Below, in pieces: positions 13,056 through 24,882 of a stretch of DNA of 64,000 nt (position 1 is its first letter; every line of letters begins with the position of its first letter). The position numbers and the translations under genes were made by a program. A model generated the notes under the pieces. That model was not told the DNA's origin, searched no databases, and was given only the letters and a program-made list of their open reading frames with translations. This DNA is from Nymphaea colorata (lineage: Eukaryota; Streptophyta; Magnoliopsida; Nymphaeales; Nymphaeaceae): contig NC_045143.1 of the NCBI RefSeq assembly GCF_008831285.2, forward strand, positions 14,967,151 to 15,031,150. The letters run 5' to 3'.

Positions 13056-15524
13056 GGTGAAACCAGCACCGCACAAAGAAGCGAATATTACCACAATATT
13101 TGAAGCGTGCACTTCAGCTGCCTGCTTATCGCTCCAGTGTCCACCCCTCTTTGTTTTGACACTTGTATCTTTTCTGTTTTTAGATTTCATGTTAGCTATG
13201 TTTTTGTTTTAATTTACTTTTTTCTCAACTTCATGGTAAAATTAAACGAAGGTTGTATGTTGAATTAAACCATGTTAAATTTAATAAATTTTATTTTACT
13301 TCTAACGGTTCGATGGAAAAGGAGCTCTCGTAAGTATGTTGCTTAAACAAACGAAAGTACTGGTTTTTTGTTCATCTGCCATGCTTACAAGTTATAAAAT
13401 ATTTCACAAGCTTTGATAGAAAATTGTAGATAACAACTAAATTAATTTTCTGTCAGCAAGGCGACCAGCAGAACAGTATTACCCTTCATTTATGATTTTA
13501 GCATGAGATAATAATGTTTTTGCTTCCTTTTCTTTTCATTAAATTTTTGACATAATCTTTGTGGGTATTTTATGCTAGAACTTACGTGTCACTACTCGTT
13601 CCTTAGCTAGTCTCGCTTCACAAGCTTACCATAAATTTGAAAATATAAACAAATAAACAAAATTGGGCAACCCCACTAACATTTAATATGCACAAAAAGT
13701 GCATGGTAATACTGCTAAGTTTATGACGATAACTCAAATCCGAAAAACCAATCAATACTAAAATAACATAAGGCATTTACCTCGAGTAGAGACAATAAAA
13801 GACTCCACATAATCAGGCCTTTGCCGTTGGGGCTTCAACTACATTCTAACGAGCCCCATTGCTTCCTACATCTCGAAAAGCAACCTATCAAAGTCAAGCT
13901 GCAACAAAAAAAAAAGCAACTAAGAGTTTTATAACTGTGGCAAAACAAATACTTGACAGTGAGACCACCTTGCTCAAGGAGAACATGAAACAACAATCTG
14001 AAATTAGACATTTAAAAAACTGATGCAAATACCTCCAAGTTGTAGCTAGTGCACTAGTTGCTCAAAATCATCAATATCATCAAATGCGGATTTTATTGTA
14101 GCCAATAGGCTCACTTCATGTAATTTAATTCCCTCCATGGACATCAATAAATTTGTCAACAGTCACTTGAAGACAAAAAAAAAGTATTTTAAAGACTTAT
14201 CACAACTACAACAAGTTTGACAGTTCTGTTAACTATCTTAAATTGTTCTAACAGACCGCTCAAAGAAAAAACAAAAAAAAACGAACATTTACCTACCTAC
14301 ATTATGGATCTTATGAAGATTTTGGTAGCTATGTTTCTTGGGAGTATGAGTTAAAGTTACACTGCTTTTAAAAGAAATTCCACCAGTCATCCTTTTTGAT
14401 ATACATTTGCAATGAGAATAAAAAAGCGGAGTCAAGGAGGGATTTCCTTTTCTCTAGGTCCATATACAATTTCGATGGCTTAGTGACATATTGTCAAGGA
14501 AGGTTGAACAGAAATACCTTACCAAAACCAACAGCCAAGCATTGTCTTTAATAAACCCAAAACACTGAATTATAGCAATGGTAAATTCAAATTTTATTCT
14601 ATCCTAAAAATCCACGTTGAGGCAACATATCGAATTGAGTTAACATTCAATACACGTGTTTCTATGTGTGCATGATCGTTGGCTGAAGTTGGCAATGCAC
14701 CGGCTTAATGCATTCATACGGAGCTGAATGAGTGTAATAATTCCAATCTAGTCAAGCAACTAATGTAAGAAGTGTAGACTGAGGTTTTCTTACTCAAAAT
14801 AACATTTTCTCTCCACAATAAGAGATAATAAGCTGAATATATCAACATAGTTGCCCATGCTCTCATCTGATATACTTTTTTAGTAGAATAATATTGGAAA
14901 GCAATAAAACTACTCTTCCGCAGTACAATGAAACTGAAACGAGAAATGAACCTCATCAGGAAGTACCCATTGAAGCTGTTGATGCTCTTAAATTAATTAG
15001 CAGCTTCTCACCCACATTTGAAGTAGAAAGTTCCAAACAGTGAGGTTCATAACAAAGAGCTGGTAATTACAATGATCCAGAGTGCTGTTACTTCACATAC
15101 AAGCCTCAAAAATAGATACTTCAGGCAACATTGAGAAATAGTTAGATCCAAAATATAGGCGAAGAAGGAAAATCTCTCGTCGCTCATCAACCGAGCAAAT
15201 GGACACTCAATAACAAATGTCTGATACAGAAGCACATTTCTGTGTGTGTGTGTGTTTAAATACGTACATACGTACTTATATATATATATACATATATATA
15301 TAAATATATTATACATTTTATTCATAAATTTATTCTCTAAGGTTCTTCAACATAAAGATGCATTTGATCCACAAGTACTTTGTGGAAAAAATATACACAA
15401 ACATCTACAAAATCGAATATTTTTAAGAAAAAATTAACTGGAAATGTAATTTTTATTTTTATTAATTGCCATATATTCAATTCTGCTGAATAAATATTGA
15501 TATAATGAACACACACACCATGCG

Positions 15525-15631
<107 letters not shown>

Positions 15632-15639
15632 GTCATGTG

Positions 15640-15757
15640 TGTGTGCACTTTTTATTTTTATTAATTTCTATATAGTAAATTTTGCTAAATAAATTTTTAC
15701 CGGTGTGTGTGTGCACTTTTTATTTTTATTAATTTCTATATAGTAAATTTTGCTCAT
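15640..15757. repeat. Short tandem duplication at the B/C junction
   Basis: A unit of about 66 bases containing TGTGTGTGCAC followed by a TTTTTATT-rich stretch occurs twice in a row (about 15640-15705 and 15706-15757, the second partial). It lies exactly between the microsatellite end of B and the start of C. Confidence 0.7.
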
Positions 15758-15764
15758 TAATCGT

Positions 15765-15880
15765 GGCTGGTACATGTGCCTAGCAGCGGTGGTTTTGTCG
15801 CCGTTAAATCTATGTTTATCGGTGATACTTAACACCGCTATAGATCTACAACGGTAGTTTTCGCCACCGGTATATCTTGC
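15765..15880. repeat. Inverted-repeat cluster in copy C
   Basis: This is the counterpart of the palindromic block in A: GGTGGTTTTGTCGCCG, then TATCGGTGATAC, ending CACCGGTATATC. The left end is missing because copy C begins here. Confidence 0.45.
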
Positions 15881-16887
15881 CATAACAACTAGTGAATGCT
15901 ACCACCATTATTTGAAGCGCGTGCGCACCCGCCCGCTTCAACTGCCTGCTTACCTTATCGCTCAGTGTCGCTCCCTCTCTGTTTTGTTTTGTGATTACCA
16001 GTTGTATCTTTCCCATTTTCATAATTCATGTTTGCGATGTTTTTGTTTTGATTTACTTTTTTCTCGACAACATGGTAGAATATTACTAACGTTGGTTTTA
16101 ATGATGGTTGTATACCAAATTAAAACATGTCAAATTTAATGAATTTATTTTACTTCTAACGGTTAGATGGAAGAGGTGCTCCCCTAAGTGTGTTGCTTAA
16201 ATAAACAAAAGTACTGTTTTTTTTCCATCTGCCATAATTACAAGTTACTAAATATTTCACAAGCTTTCATAGAAAATTGTTGGTAACAACTAAATTAATT
16301 TTTTGTCAGCACAGCAACTGGCATAACAGTATTATCTTTCATTTCTGATTTTGGCATGGGATAATAATGTTTTTTGCTTCCTTTTTTTTTCTATAAATTT
16401 TTGACATAATCTTTGTGGGTATTATATGCTAGAACTTACGCATCACAACTCGTTGCTTTGCTAGTACTCGCTTCACAAGTTTACTGCAAAAATTTGAAAA
16501 TATAATCAAATAAACGAAATTAGGCAACTCCTTAACATTGACATGCACAAAAAGTGGATGGTAATACTGCTAAGTCTATGATGACAACTCAAATGCGAGC
16601 AACCAACCAATACTCAAATAACAAAAGACAATTTAGCTTCGGTAGAGACAATAAAAGACTTCACAGAACCAGGCCTTTGCCGTTGGGGCTTCAACTACAA
16701 TCTAACAAGCCCCATTGCCTTCTACATCTTAAAAAGCAACATATCTAACTAGAGCTGCAACAAAAAAATAGCAACTAAGAATTTTATGACAGTGGCAAAA
16801 CAAATACTTGTCAGTCAGAATGCCTTTCTCATGGAGAACATGAAACAACAATCGACAATTAGACATTAAAAAAACTGACACAAATAC

Positions 16888-16957
16888 CTCCAAGTTGTAG
16901 CTGGTTTGCTAGTTTGTCAAAATCATCAATATCAATAAATGCCGATTTTATTGTAGA
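16888..16957 (-). pseudogene. Exon-like island in copy C (TIKSAFIDIDDFDKL...LQLG)
   Basis: This is the fullest version of the island. On the minus strand it reads TIKSAFIDIDDFDKL, then ANQLQLG, followed by a GT donor. B keeps TIKSAF and DDIDDF with a later stop, and D reads DIDDFDQLVHQLQLG. The family is unknown. Confidence 0.45.
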
Positions 16958-18630
16958 CATACGCTCCCTTCATGGATTTTAGATTTCCCAACATGGACTT
17001 TAATAAAATTGTCAACACTCAAATGAAGACAAAAAAAAAGTATTTTAAAGACTTATGACAACTACAACATGTTTGAGAGTTCTCTTAACTAACATAAATT
17101 GTTTGAACATATTAAAAGACTACTAAAAGAACAAAAAAAACAAAGAACATGTATCAACCAACATTATGGATCTTATGGAGATTTTGGTAGCAAAGTTTTT
17201 TATATGTACAAGGTGAAGTCACACTGCTGTTAAAATAGATTCCACCAGTCTTTCTTTTTGAAATCCATTAGGAAAGAGAATAAAAAGCAGAGTCAAGGAG
17301 GGATTTCCTTTTCTCTAAGTCCATACACAATTTCCATGGTTTATTGGCATATTGTCATGGAAGGTTGAAACAAAAAATACCTTGTCAAAACGAACAACCA
17401 AGCATTGTCTTTAGTCAACTTAAAACACTGAATTATAGAACTAGTAAGTTCCAAATTTATCCTATCCTAAAAATCCACGTTGAAGTAACATACCAACTTT
17501 ACAAGATGGAGTTAAGGTTCTAAGGCATTCATACTGAGCTGAATGAGTCTAATAATTCCATTCCAATGTAGTCAAGCAACTAATGTAAGAAGTGAACACT
17601 GCGGTTGTCTGACCGAAAATAACATTTTTTTCTCCAAAATAAGAGATAATAAGCTTAATATATGAACATAATTTCCCTTGCTCTCATGTGATATACTTTT
17701 TGAGTAAACTAGAAACATGAAGTATAAATCCAAGAATAATATTGAAAAGAAATAAAACTAATCATGAGCACTACAATGAAACTGAAAAGAGAAATGAACC
17801 TCGTCTAAAGTACACAGTGAAGTCGTAGATCTGATGCTCTTAGATCAACTAGCAGCTTGTCATTGACACTTGAAGTCAAAAGTTCCAAACCATGAGGTTC
17901 ATAATAAAGAGCTGGTCATTACGGTGACCAAGAATGATCTTACTTCATATTGATAGAGATTCATAAGTTCACATACAAGTCCGCAAAAACATAGATACTT
18001 TAGACAACATTAAGTAAGAGATAGATTGCAAAATATAGAAGAAGATGGAAAATCCCTTGTCGCTCTTCGACCTAGCAAATAGCATTCAGATTCTTTTCTA
18101 TGAGTGGAAAAAAGCATGAAAAAAAGAGGGTGGGCTGTTGGATGACCAAACATTGTTGCCTGAGTGAAATGCATCAAACGGTTAAGCCTTGGCCAACACC
18201 AGAATTGAGTGTAACCATTCGGCACCTGTGGCAGTGGACAGTTTTGGTGGTGATGGCTGGAGCAGGGACCAGGTTTGAGTGGCTCTGGTTCCCCTAAATG
18301 AGCACACACAATTTGGCCTACCTGATTTTGACGATAAAAAGGCATTGGGGAATTCTGGTTTGGCACAGTTTGGTAGAAAAAGATAAAACGAAAGGAGTAA
18401 GAGGAGGGAGGCATGGGGTGGAAGGTTTGCTGGACATGGAAATTGCTTGTCAAATCAATGCCAACTAACTATCTACATACCATTTTTACAACTACTTCCC
18501 AAAAAGTTTTATAAAAATGGGGAAGATAAAAGAGGTGATGTTCCCATGTGGGCCATGCCCATGGAAAATAGATCAACCAAATTCTAAATTGACAATCAAA
18601 CAAAGAAAAAGATGCGAAGAACCATAATAC

Positions 18631-18665
18631 CTCATCTTCCCAACTCCTGTATCTTCAACCCAAGC
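18631..18665 (-). pseudogene. Exon-like 35-base island in copy C (AWVEDTGVGKMR)
   Basis: It has the same 35-base length and splice borders as 9428-9462 in copy A. The changes S/A, I/V and K/E are conservative, which suggests divergence while the exon was still coding. Confidence 0.45.
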
Positions 18666-19956
18666 CTGACAAAACAAAAGGAGAAGGAACCAATCCACAT
18701 TAGTCACATCATCCAAACATGAAATTCTGCACTCCCGGGAGAGGGAACAAAAAAAAATCACAATTGAACCAACTGAAAAGATGAAGGAAACCCTAGGTTC
18801 CTTCTGTCACATGTGACAATCAAGGAAATCAACAAAACATGAGAAATCAGACATTAATCCACAGGATTAATGCTGGAGCTAATGAATATATTGGGCCAAA
18901 TATGAGGGACAAAGTGAAACAAAGACATTATTCCACAGAAGAAAATAACTAACATGCACCCACCTTAAACAAAAAGTTTAAAGAAAAAGCCTATATCCAC
19001 CCTAATATGCGGCCACATTTCTCAAGCTCTTTCTTTGCCTTCTACGGAGAGTTGGTCACCTAAGCATCCCCTAGTTCTCGTGCTCATCCAATTCAGCCGA
19101 CTGCAAGTATATTACATTTCATGGCCGATTTAAGAGTAAGACCGGACAGATTCTAATTAATTTTAATATTTCTTGAAATTTTTATTAACCATATATTTTC
19201 TCTTATTTTCGACAAATATTCGAAAACCAAACTCCTATTCGATCCGAGCGAACCAGAAATTCGGCGATTGATGCAAGCAGGGGAGATGAACAACATCATG
19301 TGATGGTGAGGTGAGCGACCAGTAAACTGAGCAAGTGAAAATGCCAGAAAACAAGCAATAGAGGGGGTGAATCAAGGGTTTTTGATGAAACAGAAAAATT
19401 TGGAAAGCAATGACAGAATTGAGGAAGCTTTCTTTTTCTTTGCCTCTTCTGTCAGCAGCAATCGACCAATTGTGATGGATGCTTGACATCGGTGCATGCT
19501 GCAATGGCAATGAACACTATAATGGCCATGGATTTTTACACAGAAAGGGGGCGAGGGATTGGCTTATGTTGTCACAAGTAACACGTCTCAAGTCTTTTAC
19601 GTTGAGATTTAGGAATGGATCAACAAACCCATCCTAATGGCTCGATCCTAATTCCAACATTTTTTGTACTTAGTACTCACCAGTGGAAACCATGACCGAT
19701 CGGGATAGAGAAAGAGAGAGATAATATAGAGGCCAAGAAAGGAGCGATGCATTAGAGCCAATTTGGTCTAAAACCCTAAAGGCAAGAAGGAAGTTGATAT
19801 GGAAGAGCAATCAACACACACGAGGGCACCACTCAGAGAGAAATCCAACCAACACATGCTGCTTTTTTCTTAAAGAAATTATCTCCAAACAAGAATAAGA
19901 AGCCTCCAGTTGATGTGAATATAGAAAACAGGAACTTTCCAGCAGCATATCCAACT

Positions 19957-20223
19957 GACGAGGGTGGGCATCGGGCCGGGCTGGGCCTGGCCCGATAGCC
20001 TGGGTCTCGGCCCGGGCCCGGCTCATTTAAAATTAAAAAATCATTTTTAATTATTAAATAAATTTTTTAAATATAAAATATATTTATTAATAATAAATAT
20101 ATATTATTAAAACAAAAAAATTTTAAAATTTTTAATCTAAATGGGCCGGGCAGGCCTATCGGGCCCGGCCTCAGTTTTTCCTTGCCCAATCGGGCCTTCA
20201 ACACACACGAGGGCACCCAGCCT
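19957..20223. mobile_element. hAT-type MITE inserted in copy C
   Basis: This insertion of about 267 bases begins near AGGGTGGGCATCGGGCC and has GC-rich ends (GGGCCGGGC / GCCCGGCC) around an AT-rich middle. The flanks are ATCCAACT and TACCAACT (6 of 8 bases alike), a fair hAT-sized target duplication. Copy A carries the uninterrupted site CATATCCAACTAACC at 10651-10665, which proves insertion after the duplication. A related element is at 44820-45085. Confidence 0.8.
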
Positions 20224-20413
20224 TACCAACTAACCTTTCTGGAGTACTAGAAGCCGAAAGCAAAAAAGAAAGACGCTGTAGCGAGGCGAAGAGGAGCAAA
20301 ATGCAATCATTCTGACACCTCTATTTTTTGCCATGAAGTCAATCTGTTGTTTAAAAGAACGGGGAAACCCTAGATTTACATTACGCTTCTAAAACTTAAC
20401 TGATGGGTTTGAG

Positions 20414-20415
<2 letters not shown>

Positions 20416-20457
<42 letters not shown>
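20416..20457. repeat. (GA)n microsatellite in copy C
   Basis: An uninterrupted GA run, in the same position as 10851-10878 in copy A but longer. Confidence 0.95.
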
Positions 20458-20461
<4 letters not shown>

Positions 20462-20514
20462 AGAAAAAGTCTAGTTCACAACTAAGAATTTTATGAAAAA
20501 CACCAAATGTGCAC

Positions 20515-20707
20515 TGTTGAATTAGAAGAGTTTATGTTTTTAGGTAGTTCTTTGCAATATTTAATAGTTAAGAGGTCTCTTTAAACATTCCTCTATTTTT
20601 GATTGATGTATTTTGTAAACCTCTCTTCAACCCTAACCTCTTTATAATGGAGATTAGGGTTAGTAAATGGATTAACAATTCTCTCTCTAAGGCTGCCGGC
20701 TGTAACA
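20515..20707 (+). repeat. 5' LTR of the copia element in copy D
   Basis: It runs from TGTTGAATTAG to CTGTAACA, 193 bases, and is followed at once by the primer site. It differs from the 3' LTR at about 12 of 193 positions by eye. Confidence 0.95.
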
Positions 20708-20719
20708 TGGTATCAGAGC
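20708..20719 (+). promoter_or_regulatory. Primer binding site (initiator tRNA-Met type)
   Basis: TGGTATCAGAGC begins at the first base after the 5' LTR and matches the complement of the plant initiator tRNA-Met 3' end, the usual copia primer. Confidence 0.9.
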
Positions 20720-20965
20720 TAGCGATTTCCACCCTTCTCCATCGGTGGCTGTCGTGATTTTCTGGCGACCCCTTCTCCTCTTCCTTTCCCATCTCTTCCC
20801 ACTTCTTCTCTTCCTCTATCCTTCCTTTCTCTCTACTCTCTGCTGATCGAAAGATAGTGAAGCAGCATGGAAGGGGAATGTGACATGCATGTGTGATTAG
20901 GTCCCCAACGTGGATGTAGTGGAGCGTAAGCAACTGCGTGGGAGTTGCAGTGGAAAGTTATAAAT

Positions 20966-21380
20966 CAAATCTAGCTTCGTGGATGAATAGCAGCACATGG
21001 ACTCCATTATTATTCATATCTAGGCTCGTGGAAAAGTAGCTGCATGTGGATTCTTGTTCAGATCTGTGCTCGTGGAAGATTAACTGCATGTGGACCATAT
21101 TCTTATCATATTTTTTGCTGACTGTTAAAAGTGGCTGCAAGTGGAGTAGCTGCACGTTGGGTATTTTTTTTCAGATTGAATGACTGTGCTATAATCTGGT
21201 GGACTAATTTGAACAACAAACTTTTTTTATATGCATACGTGGATACATAGAAGCTTGGTGGACTGTTTTGAACACCAAGTTCATATATTCTTGTTCATTT
21301 ATTGATTGTTGTGATTGGTCGACTACTCTGTCATATATTCTTGTTCTTTGGTCGATTGTTGTGATTGGTCGACTACTCTG
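20966..21380 (+). repeat. Tandem repeats in the copia leader
   Basis: There are two families. At 20966-21110, diverged units of roughly 40-57 bases share CTCGTGGAA and CTGCATGTGGA. At 21281-21330 and 21331-21380, two 50-base units start TCATATATTCTTGTTC and end GGTCGACTACTCTG. A hAT element begins at the end of the second 50-base unit. Confidence 0.8.
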
Positions 21381-24300
21381 TCACACGGTACTGGTACGAC
21401 ACCGGTACCGATATGGGTACACCACTGGGTGCAGCAATGGTGCGGCGTTGACCGCACCGGGTATGGTCAATGTACCGAAGGCCATTTTTGACCTTTTTCG
21501 AACTCGATCAACGTACCGAAGGCCAAATCTGTCCTCTTTTATTCTTAACGAGTTTTAGATTTTAACGTGTTAAACTATTTTAACGTGAAATTGTTCGAAA
21601 CCCTTAAGCCCAAAATTTTGTTCGTCTACTTTCTTCTTTGACTTCTCTCACGCACGGCGGCTAGCGACCACACACTACGATGGTAGGCGAACGACCACTG
21701 CAGACGACGGTAGGTGACGACGGCAACAACAGATGATCTCCAGCGACGGTATTCGGGTATTTGCTTGTTTTTTCTTCTTTTTCGTTCATCTACTTTCCTC
21801 ATCTTCATTCACCGGCAATCGGCGACGGTAGGCAGACGTTCTCCGACAATGGCAGGTGGTGATTCTCAGGCGGACGTCTGTTTTCTTCTTCATCTTCTTT
21901 TTTGTTCATCTCTTTTTTCTGTTCCCTGTTTTTTCTGCCCTCTTTTTTGTTCGTCACGTTTTGAACGACTAACATTTTTGTTCGTCTATTTTCTTGTTCA
22001 CATTTTTTCTGCCCTATGTTTTGTTCGTCACATTTCCACTTCCATCTTTGTTTGTGCTTCAGCTCAGTTGAGTAGTAAATTTGCGCTTAGCTTTTGGATA
22101 CAACTCGTGTCTTGTTTTTTGAAATGTGTTGATTTATTGCTAGGTGCTTTTCATATAAATTGTAATGGCTGAGAAAGGAAAAGAAACACTGCCTACAAGT
22201 GGAAGTGGAAATGTAGCAAGCGGCAGTAGTAGTGTTAATTCCACTGCAGTAGAGAAGGATAATCCATCTCAGCCTCTTTGGCGCTATGTGAAAAAACTAG
22301 GAAAATGACTAGGTGGTGGTGGGAATGTAATTTTTTCTTGCAAATTTTGTAATATGATGTTCACTGGCTCATATACACGTTGCAAGGCAAATTTGTTGCA
22401 TATCTCAGGCATTGGAATTAGACCATGCCCAAAAGTTACCAACTAGGAGATTAAGATATTCAAAAAATAACAAGATGCAGTTGAGACGAAGAAATCTTCA
22501 GCCAAGTCAAGTGAACTATCTGTTCCCCTTTATGCTATTGAAGAAGATGAAGATACTTCAAAGAAAAGAAAAAAGAACATGGTGATTGGAGCTACCAAAA
22601 CATTAGCACAAGCATTTAAAAATATGGGAAGTGCAGAGATGGATAGAAGGTTCATTTTTGCAAGTTCACTTCCTTTTAATGTAGCCAGAAGTCCTTATTG
22701 AAAAGATGTTGTTACAAGTTTGGCTAATTGTAGTTTGAGTGGTTATGTACCCCCAAGTTCAGAGAAGTTGAGAATAATAATTCTTGCAGAAAAAAAGGCA
22801 AACATTGAAAAATTATTAGAGAAGAAGAAATTTTCTTGGATACAATATGGAGTATCCATTGTTTCTGACGGGTGGACTGATATACAAAGGCAGACATTGA
22901 TAAATTTTATTGCTTATTCACTTGATGGACCAATCTTCTTGAAATGTGTTGATGCATCTGGGGAGTATAAAGATGTTGAGTATTTAAAAGGGCTATTCAT
23001 AGAAGTCATCAAAGAAGTGGGTGAACATAATCTTGCGCAAATAGTTACTGATAATGCTCCAGTTTGCCAAAGAGCAGGGATGAATTTGGCAAGTGATCCC
23101 AAGTATAGTCACATATTCTGGACTCCTTGTGTGGCACATAGTATAAATCTGGCACTTAAAACTTAAAAGTATTTGCAACCCATCAAAAGATGATCCAAAT
23201 GCCGGTTTGTTATGTTCATGGATTGAGGACCTTGAGCATGATGTTAGAAACATCAGAAATTTTGTTGTAAACCACAACAATGTTCTTCCTATATTTAATA
23301 GGCATTCTGATTTGAAATTGTTGAAGGTAGCAGAGACTCGTTTTGCATTCATTATTGTAATGATAAAAAGAATAAAGCATGTGAAATATGCATTAACACT
23401 TATGGTGACTGACAATGATTGGGAGTTTTATCGAAGTGATGACATTGTGAAGGCTCAAGAAATTAAAAAATGTATTTTAGATGATGAATGGTGGGATAAA
23501 GTTAATATTTTCTACAGTTTACAGAGCCTATTTGGCTGAAGCTGAGATAAGTTGATAAAGAAGGTCCCATGCTTCATAAAGTTTATGATATGTGGGATAA
23601 CATGATTGAAAAAATTCAAAACATCATTTTTAGACATGAGAAGAAGAATGTTGCACTTGATTATTCTGACTTTTTTTATCATGTGCATAAAATTTTAGTA
23701 AGAAGATGGAACAGAAGCAATAACCCTTTACATTGTATGACACACTCCTTAAATCTGAAATATTATGGGCAAACATGGTTGGCAGGAGGTACTAGTCGTG
23801 TTCCTTCTAATCGAGATCCTGAAATATCAAAAAATAGGGAGATATGTTTGGAAAGACTATATTCTGATTCTCATCGGTTGAAGATAATTAATTATAAGTT
23901 TGTGAGCTTCTCTAGTGGAAGAAATGATTCAATACAAGCTGCAATGGCAAGAGATGAAGAAGATCCTGTTAATTGGTGGTTGTGTTTTGGAGCATCGACA
24001 CCAAATCTCCAACAACTTGCATTGAAGTTATTATCTCAACCTGCAACCTCTTCATGTTGTTAAAGAAATTGGAGCACTTATTCTCAAATTCACAACATCA
24101 AGAGAAATAAGCTAACTAGTAAGCGAGCAGAAGATTTAGTTTATGTCTACTCCAACCTACGCTTACTTTCACGTATTTCAGATGATTACAGGTATTTCTT
24201 TCTTTTTGTATCTTTGATATGTATACATATAATATATTATGTTGGTTGTTTAAAGTTAATATTAACTTACATCATATTTTAATTTTGTTGCAACTTGCAG

Positions 24301-24713
24301 TTCAGGATCATCCAAGTATTGGGATGTTAATCCAAAGGACATTGACGTGGCCCTTGAAAGAGAACATGATTTGCATGCTCTTAATATGGATCTTACAAAA
24401 CCTGTTGTTCCTTCTAATCTTGATGATGTGACTGAGGAGAATGAGAATCAAGAAAGCTGATGTATTTTGAATGTTAATTATGTGACTGAGGAGAATGAGA
24501 ATCAAGATTGATAAATTTTGGAATATGAATTATGATTTATGAATATGTTATTCTGTTTGTAATGTGTGAATATGTTATTCTGTTTGAAAATTTTTAACAT
24601 ATATATGTATATGTGCATGTGTGTATACGGCCGTACCCCCGCACCCAAGTTTTTTAAAAATGGTTCGTACCCGTACTTGTACCCGCACCCATACCCCTAC
24701 CTATGTGACATAG
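21376..24713 (+). mobile_element. hAT transposon 1 (decayed autonomous element), nested in the copia
   Basis: The ends are CTCTGTCACACGGTAC on the left and GTACTTGT...CTATGTGACATAG on the right, imperfect inverted repeats of the CTATGTCAC family. Candidate 8-base target duplications are GTCGACTA and GTGGACTG (6 of 8). The left border is uncertain because CTCTGTCA is also the end of a 50-base host repeat. Both ends carry several GTACCCGTACC or GCACCC repeats. The inside encodes a broken transposase. Confidence 0.8.
22165..24460 (+). pseudogene. hAT transposase (BED finger, DUF659, dimerisation domain), multiply broken
   Basis: The frame starts MAEKGKETLPT. A BED-type zinc finger follows (CKFC...SYTRCKANLLH, about 22330-22400), then the DUF659/RNase-H-like core with GVSIVSDGWTD and the WTPCVAHSINLAL motif (22850-23160). 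The C-terminal dimerisation domain reads WWLCFGAS and LLSQPATSSCC (23970-24060). In-frame stops are at 22306, 22444, 22468, 22699 (a TGA where its relative has Trp) and 24061. Frame changes occur near 23165 and 23530. A 109-base intron, GT...AG at 24192-24300, matches the intron position of the other hAT gene. The last exon ends at 24460. It once cut and pasted this element. Confidence 0.9.
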
Positions 24714-24882
24714 GTGGACTGATTTACTGAGTAGCAAGTTCATAGAAATTCGTTTAAGGACTACTTTTGGTGCGAAAATATATGTATATATATATCTGCT
24801 GCCTAAGTTTTATCAAGTTGATTGCTGCACGCTATACACTTGATTGTATCATAGTGCAACCATATTAAGATCACATTGTCAA

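Larger units (their letters stand above)
15656..20487 (-). repeat. Array copy C (3'-truncated relative to the minus-strand gene)
   Basis: Copy C matches copy A from about 5530 onward to its right end near 10.9 kb. Relative to A it lacks 7815-8945, including the microsatellite (join near 18080). It contains a MITE at 19957-20223. Exon-like islands are at 16888-16957, about 17799-17900 (with a stop) and 18631-18665. Confidence 0.75.

Noticed and set aside
22914-23415. Minus-strand frames opposite the hAT 1 transposase, and likewise 37497-37772 opposite hAT 2
   Set aside because: These are reverse-strand shadows of the conserved transposase core, with no features of their own.
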